Shown: positions 10,052-19,917 of the stretch, piece by piece
Layout: each line of letters starts with the position of its first letter
How positions within the stretch are numbered: position 1 is the stretch's first letter
Source: Isoetes taiwanensis
Taxonomy: Eukaryota > Streptophyta > Lycopodiopsida > Isoetales > Isoetaceae
Assembly: GCA_021234155.1 (NCBI GenBank)
Contig: JAJEKV010000045.1
Span: 2,007,474 to 2,071,473, forward strand
DNA: 64,000 nt
Direction: 5' to 3'
Position numbers and translations under genes: made by a program
Notes under the pieces: generated by a model
The model's database searches: none
Told to the model about the DNA's origin: nothing
What the model saw: the letters and a program-made list of their open reading frames with translations, nothing else

Positions 10052-11989
10052 TGTGGAATAAATCCTAAATTAAGGAGCTCTTTTAAATGACACGGAAAGA
10101 ACGGAAGCATATGTTCCTTTGAAACCTAGATGACACCAAATAGGGGTTCCTTGCTAGCAATTAATTTGCTTATTAACAGTAAGATATTAACAAGCTCATC
10201 GGCATATTTATAAATATTACCTATTAGGACCACTTATACTTTGTTGGCCACGAAATTTGCATGCGTATGATTTACATGGCAGATACAATAATCCCAGTAT
10301 AACGTTTCTCACTCATAATATTAATCTCAAGAAGAATATTTTATATTGGCATTGAGGCAAGACATCTTTTCACAAGCCTCATTGTGCTGTCCTAATATAA
10401 GAAGCTAAAAGAATGTAATACGAACAAGAATCTTGCGAACAGACCATAATACGATAGAACTTCCTTGCAAGGCAGGCTTGCTTGATTGCTAATTCCATGT
10501 ATTTAAAAATCGTCCTTCTTTCATCCATACTAAATTCCATCTGCTCCGGTCTTAAACTGCATGCATGTTAATGCAAAGATGTAGTCAATGAGAAATTTGC
10601 CTTCTAGTGTTACTACCGAGGAAGAAAGCTGTCAGTTAGTTTTAGTTTATCTTGGAACTTTAACTGGTCTTTATCCACCTCGTTGTACTCTTCTATGAGC
10701 TTGAGGCCTACATTTGACGTTTCTTAAGGATATTCTCAAAGCTTTTGTCTCATGAGCCAAGAAATATCAGGTCTTACTTGAAGCACTAGTCTCAGTTGCA
10801 AAGACAACGGTGTGCAAAACACAAAAATCTAAACATAATAAGCATGCATAGATTCGGTAATAAGATCGTTTTTCCATTCATAAAACCAAAAGTTCATCCC
10901 CTTCACCCCTCCCCCCGCCCATTTTAAGGGACTGTAGATGTACTTAAGGCTCCCTGATATGCATCTACAACACTAGGCTTTCTGATCGAGGAAGACTTAA
11001 AGATCTAGAAAACAACAGGTCAAAAATAGTTCAATTCGGGGGTTCTGAGGCGGGCGAAAAGGGGGTCTTTGGCAAACTCCTGACCAGGTTATGAGAAGCC
11101 AGAAAGTGGATTTAAGCCCACCATATAAAGAATTAGTATGCAAGTGACAAGTCTGAAGAATACCTCAATTGTGTTAGAAACCACACCTGTTGGGATGAAA
11201 AGCTGTAGGCCATAATCTGCATTGTTCTATCCATTCATCTTTACTAGATGCTGGCTGCCTTGGGACCTGCAAAGAAAATGGCTCAACAATGATATCTACA
11301 AGCTAATCCTAATTCAACATAATGCTCAACATGTATGATCCCATGTTGACATCAATTATTCTCTACTAGGGACATTTTGAAGATCCCACCACCCGTCAAA
11401 CCTCTTCCTGACAATATAGTATCTCTATATGTTTTCTATGTGCGTGAAAGGATTCTGAGCAAGCTGAGACATTTGATTATCACATCTGAGACAATGTGAA
11501 AGCCACTGTGAAGCTTAGCCTTGAAAGAAAAACAAGATTTGTGCTTCTCCATTACCTCGAAGTCCAAATATGTAAGCTTGTTGTATCTTGACCAGCGAAT
11601 CAATGCAGCCCGCATGATCAAAAAGCCATTAACAAAAGGAAATCTTTAACATGCCCAAGGCGGTGTAGCGACATAGACCTACCAACAAAAAAATCTACAT
11701 GCAAAGAACCTTATTATTATCTAGCGGCAGATGAGACCCGACTCACCCTTTATACATGCCTATGGGACCTCGTCTTGAAACACCACAACATCATATTACC
11801 CTTCAAGAATTAAAGAGAGCATACACAGGCTCTAGGGTTCGATATCTAAGAGAAGAGTCAATGCATCTAGCTACCTCCAAGGATATCAACAACCAATTGG
11901 ACAAATATCTGAAGCTGGAAGAATGTTCTCCAGTGACTAAGAAAGACCCAAAAACAGGACCAGAAGCAGTCTCGGCATTAATCTAGGGC
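10052..11989. other. Mostly non-coding; one weak coding trace
   Basis: At 10636-10720 (minus) a short open stretch reads GLKLIEEYNEVDKDQLKFQD, then KLKLTDSFLPR and a stop. It might be part of the upstream end of the TAD3-like gene, but I cannot show it. A purine-rich run of G and C stretches occurs near 10905-10920. The frame at 11756-11986 (plus, 76 codons) has no recognisable domain. Confidence 0.3.
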
Positions 11990-12225
11990 CCAGCATATTG
12001 TTTCGCTACAGTTGCATCAGATTGGAGCTTCAGTCCGCCTTGCCAGTTACCCAGTTGCAGCATCCTCGATCCAGAACGGGCCAGACCGCCAGTTTACAGG
12101 GAATCGTAGGTTTTTAGCAGTCGTCAGCATATCCTAGATATATTCCAGCATATACCTAGGATATGCCACAAACCCACATAAACGAGGGTTTGCCCCCCTA
12201 GGGGCAACCCAAAAAGGTTATGAAC
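11990..12225 (+). repeat. SINE-like repeat with 3' hairpin, copy A
   Basis: The sequence from about 12105 to 12218 aligns with 28118-28232: 'aggtttttagcagtc', a tatac-rich middle, 'cccacataaacgagggtttg', then a stem of GGGTTTGCCCC and GGGGCAACCC, followed by an A-run. A 3' hairpin plus A-tail and dispersed copies suggest a non-autonomous retroelement. No tRNA-type A and B boxes were found in its 5' half. Confidence 0.55.
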
Positions 12226-12389
12226 TTAAAAATTGGGTGCTAGCCATGGAATGGGCCTATTGAAATAGTTACAAAAGAATATCAATAAATGTATGGTACT
12301 TCTTTCCACTACATATTTAATGTGTTATCTACTAAATACTTTTTCGGCTTTGATCCATTAACTATTTAGTGGATGATCCACTAGGCATA

Positions 12390-12405
12390 AAATATATTAT
12401 ATATT
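12390..12405 (+). promoter_or_regulatory. Probable TATA region of the LTP gene
   Basis: aatatattatatattcttta lies about 75 bases ahead of the start codon at 12480, a suitable distance for a plant core promoter. The surrounding sequence is AT-rich, so the exact box is uncertain. Confidence 0.45.
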
Positions 12406-12479
12406 CTTTAGGCTTAAATATGACGCTGTTCTATGCAGATAAGATATATACAAAGTGGAAGAGAAAACAAGAGAAGACA

Positions 12480-12852
12480 ATGGCTATAACAAAGGCAGTT
12501 GTAGTAACAATGATTTTATTGATGTTATCATCATCTTGGGCAATAGAGTGTGATGAACAAGTCAACAATTTGATAAATGATTGTCGTTTTCTGATTTATT
12601 GGGGAAGAGCAAAGCAGTCGTCAAAATGTTGCAATGTTATAAGAGATGTAGATACTGATTGTGTTTGCCCTCGTGTTGATTCTTCAGTTGCAAGAGTCAT
12701 TAGTGGCAAAAAGGTTGCTTCTATTGCATCTTCTTGTGGAAGAACCTTGCCTCACAACTTCCAATGTGGCAGTAAGTTCTTTTCTATTCATAATTTTTAT
12801 TCTAATTTTTAATTACTTTTCTTTTTATGTTGTAGATATTACTATTCCATGA
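12480..12852 (+). CDS. Secreted eight-cysteine protein (nsLTP / DIR1-like)
   Basis: A two-exon gene, join(12480..12771, 12836..12852), encoding 102 aa. The 64-bp intron starts gtaagt and ends ttgtag. Residues 1-21 (MAITKAVVVTMILLMLSSSW then A) form a signal peptide. The mature part has all eight cysteines in the plant pattern C-X10-C-X14-CC-X9-CXC-X22-C-X9-C, and splicing adds the C-terminus CGNITIP, a typical ending for this family. Such proteins bind lipids in a four-helix, four-disulfide fold and act in the apoplast in cuticle building, signalling or defence. The CXC middle residue is Val, as in type-2-like members. An in-frame ATG at 12369 was not used: the signal peptide begins at 12480, and the TATA region lies between the two. 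The gene looks intact and is flanked by repeats. Confidence 0.85.
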
Positions 12853-12859
12853 CCTTTGG

Positions 12860-14700
12860 CTTTGAATCTCTGGAGAATATATAGAGACAATCTTGTTAAT
12901 TTATATACGTTTTTTATTCTCAGTGGTGTTGATTAAAATGGCTAAATGCAGTTCGTGACATTCATCAAAGTAATTCAATGTGGAAGATTTATAAGATTAT
13001 AAATATTGACAAAACATAAGGATGCTTTAAATGCTTAACCTATATTCTATTTTATTAAAATCAGCCGCTTTGTTGAGATATAGTATTATAACGAGACTTT
13101 TATGAAAATTACGCTTTATTTATGCAAAATCGAGCTCTTCCTCCAGGATTTTAAGGAGCAGAGCCGTCATAATTCTTCATCAAAAGTACTGAGCATGGCT
13201 ATCTAATCTATTTCTCATTTTATTTTGGCCCAAGCCTCAGAGAATAAGCTGAAGACCAAGCTTAAAAGTTTGATTCTCTCTTGCCATAGACACAAGATTG
13301 CGATTATTGAACCTATGTCTAAAAGGTTAGGAAGCAAGATTTTACAAAAAGTAAGTTTCTTAAACAATGTATTGCAAAAAGCGAGCAAGGATTATTAGAT
13401 CTTAAAATAGGGAAAGAAAATTCCATATAATTGTAAAGCCCCTTATGGCCACATAACGCCTTTGATTTTTAATCAGCAGGATTGGAAGAAACAGATCTGC
13501 CAATTCTTTTGCAAAATTTTGTAAACGACATAGATCTATATTGCCAGAAGCTCTATTTCTTGCATGCATAGAAAATCGCTGCAGGATGTTTCTGAAGAGG
13601 ATATTTTTAGGTATGGCTCCTCTAGCTCCTTTTGCTCGAATTTCTAACACTCCAGTGGCATGATTTGATCTGAAATTGGAGAAACCGTCGGAACAACTTG
13701 TAAGGGAGTTTGCATGACGAGCTGCACAATAGCCTAATTTTGAAAAACTTTCCTTGCACATTTTATAAAAAGCTTTCATGATCCATCGAAAAAAAATCGA
13801 GGACCCATCGCCTTGTGAGCTAAATACTACGCTAATTTGCAGACTCTGGGGAACAACCCATTAATTATTTCTGAGCACTGCCTTGGCCCCGTTTGATCTT
13901 TTCATGTGGGAAGCTGTAGAAATATTGATTCCATCTGAGTTTAATCAGAGTTTGGATCGTGGTACTCTTGAGTGTTTCGATGCTAGAAAAAACTAATCTA
14001 ATACATCTGATTTTGAGCACAGGCAGCCTGGCGCAGCCGCTCTTTTCAAAAATCTGACTCTTCCTGCGCTAGCTGAGGTACATGCTCTACAAAATTCCAG
14101 CCTAAAAACAGGGTAATTGGATTCAAACAGCAACCCATTCAATTTTTTCCCGGGTGCAGCGGCAGAGTAGGCATCTTGTCTTGATTATTAAATTGTTTGA
14201 TTATGTTTGAGAAAATAATTGGAATTAAGGATAATTGAATCAAGAATTGAAACATGGAATTGATAGCTGCTTTACAATCGTTAAGAAATGCTAACAGAGA
14301 CCAATTTCTAGATTCTAGAGATTTTAAATTGTGGTGAAACATTTTTAGAATGTAGAGTTCTTGAAAGCAAGTTGCCTATATTGGAATCCATCTTTTTCTT
14401 TTCTCAAGCCCATTTACTGGCCATTGCCATGACCCATCTAGTTTAGAACTATAAACTCATCCATCTTGCATATTTATAGAATGATGCAATTACATTTTGT
14501 TTGCTTATTCACGCTTATTTTGCCTTTCTCCGACTTTTGCAACACTCAGAATCTTTTGTTCAATCTCTTTTGTTCTGGTGACCAAACTAATAGAGTTTTG
14601 GATGAGCAAGTTTAACTGGCAAAGTTTTGGTCAACAAGTTTGTGGCACGACATGTCCAGCCGAAGTTTATATGCAGTTGGTCCCTACATTCTAGTATTAC
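12860..14700. other. Downstream flank, one doubtful ORF
   Basis: A minus-strand frame at 13402-13779 (125 codons; MKAFYKMCKESFSKLGYCAA..) has no family resemblance and no splice context. It could be an orphan gene or chance. The rest (12.9-13.4 and 13.8-14.7 kb) shows no feature. Confidence 0.3.
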
Positions 14701-14728
14701 AGGTAATGTTTGCCATTCATTTTGATAT

Positions 14729-14875
14729 CTTGGCCCGGTGCTTATTTAGTTTATTTCCCTTTGGCTGTGATATAGTCTAAGTGTTAATTACCAATGAACA
14801 AGCTTGGCCCGATGCTTATTTAATTTATTTCCCTTTGGGTGTGATATAGGCCAGTGTTAATTATCAATGAACAAG
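14729..14875 (+). repeat. Tandem duplication, about 73 bp x 2
   Basis: Unit 'cttggcccg(g/a)tgcttattta..tttccctttgg(c/g)tgtgatatag..gtgttaatta(c/t)caatgaacaag' occurs at 14729-14802 and 14803-14875 with a few differences. It is non-coding. Confidence 0.85.
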
Positions 14876-15290
14876 AAGTTGTTCACATGCCCAATGCACA
14901 CATGCCTTAAATGTGGTGAAGTTGAGGGGTGCATAATGAAGATGATTGGCTTTATGTATGTCGGCGTAGGAGGTGTATCAAAGATTAAGTTCAGTGGTAG
15001 TTAATGGTGGTACTTTAATCTAAGCATGTGAAACTACACTATTTTTTGGTATACTATGTTTGTTAGAAGGCATGCATCATCAAGTGCAAGCATGATGTTA
15101 TGCAATGGTATTTTATACAGTTGAGCTCATTATATTTTTTGTGAAATCAATTTTGATGAGGACGATGAGGATATGGACTGTGTGATAAAAGGTTGGAAAC
15201 TGGTCAGCGCTCATTTTCTTTATTGAATGTGAGTGGATCTATCACATTACGCTGGATGTAAAAAGAGCCAAGGGAAATGCACAAACATAA

Positions 15291-15530
15291 TGGCGAAACC
15301 ATCTTAGATTCCCTAGGCATCCAAATCTGGATAAACAAAGTGAACATCGAACCTTTTATTTGGCCAGAGCTAGTCTGGATACATACATTAGCGATGGCAT
15401 GAAACCCAGGCCTGGCAACTACTATGTGCATTTCAATGTGTTGCAGAAAGTCTACATTCCTCTGGCTTGGTTGTATCTTTGTGACCGTTTGCAGGAGACT
15501 ATAGATAGGGCTCGGCAAACATTTGATTGA
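15291..15530 (+). pseudogene. Protein-like fragment of 79 codons, unidentified
   Basis: The plus-strand frame is open between stops and has the composition of a real folded protein: LARASLDTYISDGMKPRPGN, then YYVHFNVLQKVYIPLAWLYL and CDRLQETIDRARQTFD. There is no start codon near the front. The opposite strand is also open (15204-15593), but its product is low in protein-like signal, so the plus frame is the better candidate. I do not know the family. It may be an exon or a captured fragment. Confidence 0.4.
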
Positions 15531-15910
15531 ATGTCTGCATGTAATGCAATGATTGCCGCGTGGATTTACTGTCAAGTTTGGCAAATGATGCATGTTGTAT
15601 CCCTAAGGCATTTGAAAATCACTGAAGTGAGTGACGCAACAAAAGAGAAAATCATCCTTGCATCTTTGTTTTCGTGAAGTACAACTGAAATATGGACTCA
15701 AATAATGGAGCTTTTGTCATACAGGCTTAGCAAGCTCCCAATCTTTCTCAAATATTGCTACTATGCTTTATATTTTCTTCCTATATATAAGATTACTAGC
15801 TGCCTTTTTGGAATTATAGATATCCAACTTTCCGGCAAAAAATGGAATTATAGATTTCAAGGCTCGAGCACTTGACAGAGTACGACTCCTGAAGTACAAA
15901 TTTTGAAACT

Positions 15911-16135
15911 CCTAGGGCGGCACAAGGCGCCGGCTTCGCCGGCGCTAAATTCTTGTCATTATATATATAAAGACACTTTCATGTGTGGGACACATGAGTC
16001 GCTGGTCTTCATCTAGGCCGTCGAATTCGAGAGGTTGGATCTTGGCCGCACATTTAAGTGTATAGGCATGTATGGGCATGCATGGGGGCATGCCCCCCAT
16101 CTTTAAACCGTTGGATCAGAGGGGAAGGCGAAATC
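15911..16135 (+). mobile_element. Helitron-like 5' terminus and flank, copy 1
   Basis: Starting at 15956 the sequence reads TCATTATATATATAAAGACA, close to the TC..TATA..AAAG form of plant Helitron 5' ends. About 170 bp (to 'ccgttggatcagagggga') is repeated in inverted orientation at 34104-34266. Just upstream is a perfect hairpin (GCGCCGGC, loop TTC, GCCGGCGC; 15927-15945). The preceding base is G rather than the A usually found at a Helitron target. Confidence 0.5.
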
Positions 16136-16507
16136 ATAGCCTTTGATTTTTGTAGGGAAGGTGCAAAGAAGGTTCCTTAAAGGTGATTTGATGTAGCAAA
16201 TCTTAGTCGTTAGATCAAAAGGTTAGGATAAATCCTAGCCATTAAGTTTTTATATTAAATTATATTTTTTCTTTTAAATGAGGTGAGGTGGCATCCTCAT
16301 TAATAAAAATGTAATGAGGTGGCAAAGCATTTATTAGATGGACTTTCTAGGAAGCTTCCTTTTTCTTAATCGCATTCAAACGCCCGTAGCTTGCACTAGA
16401 GCCCGTAGCTTGCACTAGAGGGGTCGGATTAAGGTGGGGCCCTCATCAAGAGCTTTCCAATGAGTAGTGCTTTGGCACCATTCCGTCATAGTTGGAGCCA
16501 ACTTGAT
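16136..16507 (+). other. Body of repeat downstream of the Helitron-like end
   Basis: Non-coding. It contains the short direct repeat 'gcccgtagcttgcactagag' x 2 (16382-16421). Confidence 0.4.
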
Positions 16508-18512
16508 CGGATCCTAAGAATATTCTTATCTTAGAATCTTAATGGAATCTATGGTATGTTAAGAGAATCTAGGGGAATCTTCCAGGGATTTTTGAGAATC
16601 TAGAGGAATCTCAATAGAATCTTAAAGAATCTATGGGAATCACAAGAGAATCTTTGCGAATCTAGTGGAATCCAATGGAATCTTCATAAATCTTAACGAA
16701 ATCTATAAGAGAATCTAGGGGAATCTTCCTGGGATCTTTCAGGATCTATTGGAATCTTATTGGAATCTTTAGGAATCCATAGGAATCGCAAGAGAACATT
16801 TGTGAACCTAGAGGAATCCAGTGGAATCTTCATAAATGTTTGAGAATCTAGGGGAATCTTGATGGAATCTTAGAGAATCTAGGAAAATCTTCGTAGGATT
16901 AGAGAATCTTGGAGAATCTACATAGAATCTTGGGAAATCTATGGGAATCTTGGGAGAATCTAGAGGAATCTTCATAAAATTTCCGAGAATCTAGGGAATC
17001 TTAGAGAATCCAAAGGAATCTTCTTAGAATTTTACGAAATTTATGGTAATTTAAAAGAATCTAGAGGAATCTTCATGGAATCTAGAGGAATCTGAATATA
17101 GCCTCAGGGAATCTAGTGGAATCTCAAAAGGATCTTTGAGAATCTAGGGGAACCTTCATAGGATCTTAGAGAATCTAGGAGAATCAACATAGAATCTTGG
17201 GGGATCTATGGGATTCTTGATAGAATCTTTGAGAATCTAGGGGTGTCCTCATAAGATGTAAGGGGAGCTAAGAGAATCTAGATAGATTCTTGAGGAATCT
17301 ATAGAAATCTTAGGTTAGTCTTTGAAAATTTCGGGGAATCTCAAGAGAATTTTTGGACTATGGAAATCTCAAGAGGATCTACAGGAATCTGAGGAATCCT
17401 CATGGAATACTTGAGAATCTACGGAAATCTTGATAGGATCTTAGAGAATCTAGGAGAATCTATATAGAATCTTGGGGAATGATGTGAATCTTGAGAGAAT
17501 CTTTGGGAATATAGGGGAATCTTGATGGAAACTTTGAGAATCTAGGGGAATCTTGATGGAATCTTGGAGAACCTGAGGGAATCTTCATAGGATCTTAGAG
17601 AGTCTACGAGAATCTACATATATTCTTGGAGAATCTATGAGAATCTTGAGAGAATCTAGAGGAACCTTGGAGAATCTAAGGGAATAATGTAGGAGACTCT
17701 ACATAAAATCCTGGGGAATTTAGAGGAATCTTTTATGATCTAGGGGAATCTCGATAGAATCCTGGAGAATCTTGAGGACTTTCATATGATCTAAGGGAAT
17801 CTAGGAGATTATACATAGAATCTTGAGAAACGTAGAAGAATCTTGGGATAATCTTTGAAAATCTAGGGGATCTCTGTAGAATCTAAGAGAATCTTTCACA
17901 CTGTATGTGTTTTGCAGGGTGAATCTTGGAATCTTAATGGAATCTATGGTACTTTAATTGAATCTAGGGGAATCTTTCTGGAATCCTTGAGAATCTAAAG
18001 GAATCTCAAGACAATATTGGAATCTATAGAAATCAAAAGAGAATCTTTGCGAATCTAGAGGAATCCAAGGGAATCTTCATAAAACCTTTAAGAATATAGG
18101 GGAATCTTGATGGAATCTTGGGGAATCTGGGGAAATGTTCATGAGTCTTAGAGAATCTAAGAGAAGCTACATAGAATTTTGGGGAATCTCGGGAGAATCT
18201 TTGAGAGTCTAGAGGAATCAAAGAAAATCTTCTTAAAATCTTTGAGAATCTTGGGAAATCTTGGAAAGGCAACCTTTATAGAATCTAAGGAAATGTAGGA
18301 GAATCTACAAAGAATCTTGGAGAATCTAATCTTTTATAATCTAGAGGAATCTTAATGGAATCCTGGAGAATCTTGAGGAATTTTCATATAATCCAAGGGA
18401 ATCTAAGAGAATATACATCAAATCTTAAGAAATGTAGAGGAATCTTGGGATAATTTCTGAAAATCTAGGGGAATCTCTATAGAATCTTAAGAATCTAAGA
18501 GAGTCTTTCATA
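16508..18512 (+). repeat. Degenerate AGAATCT satellite-like array, about 2 kb
   Basis: More than 150 spaced copies of GAATCT (variants GGATCT, GAATCC, GAATTT) repeat every 9-13 bases in phrases such as 'gagaatctaggggaatctt'. A higher-order copy exists: the opening phrase 'ttagaatcttaatggaatct' (16531) recurs at about 17926, and the closing phrase 'ctttcacactg..tgtgttttg' (17886) recurs at 18506, giving a super-unit near 1.39 kb. The minus frame at 18033-18272 (repeats of FPRFSKI) is just the repeat read as protein. An inverted copy of the right edge lies at 30120-30390. Confidence 0.9.
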
Positions 18513-18716
18513 CTGGGTGTATTTTGTCGGGTATTTTTCACACATTTTTGTCACAACCTTCTCCAAATGTGTAGGCCCTAAATAATAATAAACTTGTATA
18601 TATATAAAAAAATTAAAAGAAGGATATGCAATCCATAAAGTTTAAGCAATTAAAATAAACATATACAAAATCAAGGCACTACATTTGTGTATATCTCTTA
18701 TCTTACTTCTTAATAT

Positions 18717-18745
18717 ACTAGTGACGGTGTCGCGCTTTGGCAAAA
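18717..18745 (-). mobile_element. Helitron-like 3' terminus, minus strand
   Basis: Read on the minus strand: GCCAAAGCGCGACACCGTCA followed by CTAG and a T. Plant Helitrons end in a GC-rich hairpin, 10-12 bases, CTAG, then host T. Here CTAG, the spacing and the GC-rich stretch fit, but the hairpin is eroded. The element would extend to the right of this point. Confidence 0.4.
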
Positions 18746-19917
18746 ATGTCTTGCATTGGAGTTAGCAAAGTCTCTTGAAATTTTACTATGAGAGAGGTGG
18801 TGTAATCAAGGTCAAGGTGCAATATTCTTTGTAGTTATGTGGAACAAACATATAGTGTTGAGCAAACAACTAATGTGCTTAGTGACGATCTATATATGTG
18901 TTTAAAGATGTTGCACAAAGGAAAGAACTATATACACAGGGGAGAGAATGTGATTACCATCATGTTTATTAATGAAATGAGCTATGTAGTTGAAAAATGG
19001 ATAATTTTTAGACACGCATGAGGCGGCATCCATGTTCGTGTAAAAGATTTCACAAGTAGACCAAAATGAGTAGAGATGATGGCAGCACTTCCATATACAG
19101 ATTGTTTTACTTATATGAAATCCCTGGTTCTGAGAGTTTCTTCAATCTAGTAATTTAATTCTAGTTTACAATCGTCATGGTTGCCAGTCGAGTCCTTTTA
19201 CTTATAATATTTTAATGTAGAATCCCTAGTTTTGATAGTTTTCTCCTTCAATATGCTTATGAAATGATATTTCATAGTTGACAACCTAATCCTTATTCCC
19301 ATTATTTGAACTTGTAAAAATTTGTCTATTTCATTTGCACTTCTCAATCCTCAATTCATTTTGATTCGCACTCCTTATCCTCAATTTATTTGATCTGCTG
19401 CTTAATTGTTTCATAAGAAATGGGGTATGAACATTACATATGACAATAGGGGATATAAAAAAACTTCAAATAAGAGGATACTAATCTACAAAATCACAAA
19501 GGGGGGAATGTTGCCAAATACCCCGTTTCTGAAAATCATTGCTATTCCACGAAAAGGAGGATTTTGAGGGGGTTTTTACCGGGGATTTTAAGGAAGATGT
19601 GGGCATCGTTTTTGATGTGGTACACACTAGGCAATTTCGCACACCACAGAGCTATATGGGTAGAAGCATGAAAGGGTGGGCAAAAAAAGTGCCAGTATTT
19701 TACATCCCTCCCCCCCATAAATTATTATTTTTGGAATGAATCATTAATAGGGCAAATAATTTTGAACTCTCCTCCCGCTCTCTGTTCAACCTTCCTCCCG
19801 CTCGAACCTCCATAGCCGAAAGCTTGACATCCATATTCGAACCTCCATAGCCAAGATCAGGACCTCCATAGCCAAAAGCTTGCATTTTCAGAGAGCTGAA
19901 GCACCAGGGAAGAGATC
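18746..19917. other. Non-coding stretch before the Ulp1-like gene
   Basis: No gene is supported. 'ggggggaatgttgccaaata' at 19501 resembles a MULE terminal sequence, but no inverted partner was found. A short inverted tandem with 'cgaacctccatagcc' occurs at 19802-19875. Confidence 0.35.

Noticed and set aside
13402-13779. 125-codon minus-strand ORF
   Set aside because: No domain, no splice or promoter context and no second copy; kept only as a doubtful trace.
15927-15945. Perfect GCGCCGGC/GCCGGCGC hairpin as a minus-strand Helitron 3' end (CTAG lies 11 bases beyond it)
   Set aside because: The base after CTAG on that strand is G, not T, and the hairpin also abuts the plus-strand start; the evidence is ambiguous, so I did not annotate a second element end.
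18033-18272. 79-codon ORF with FPRFSKI repeats
   Set aside because: It is the AGAATCT array read in one frame.
19501-19540. MULE-like terminal sequence ggggggaatgttgccaaata
   Set aside because: No inverted partner and no 9-base target duplication were found in the following 6 kb.
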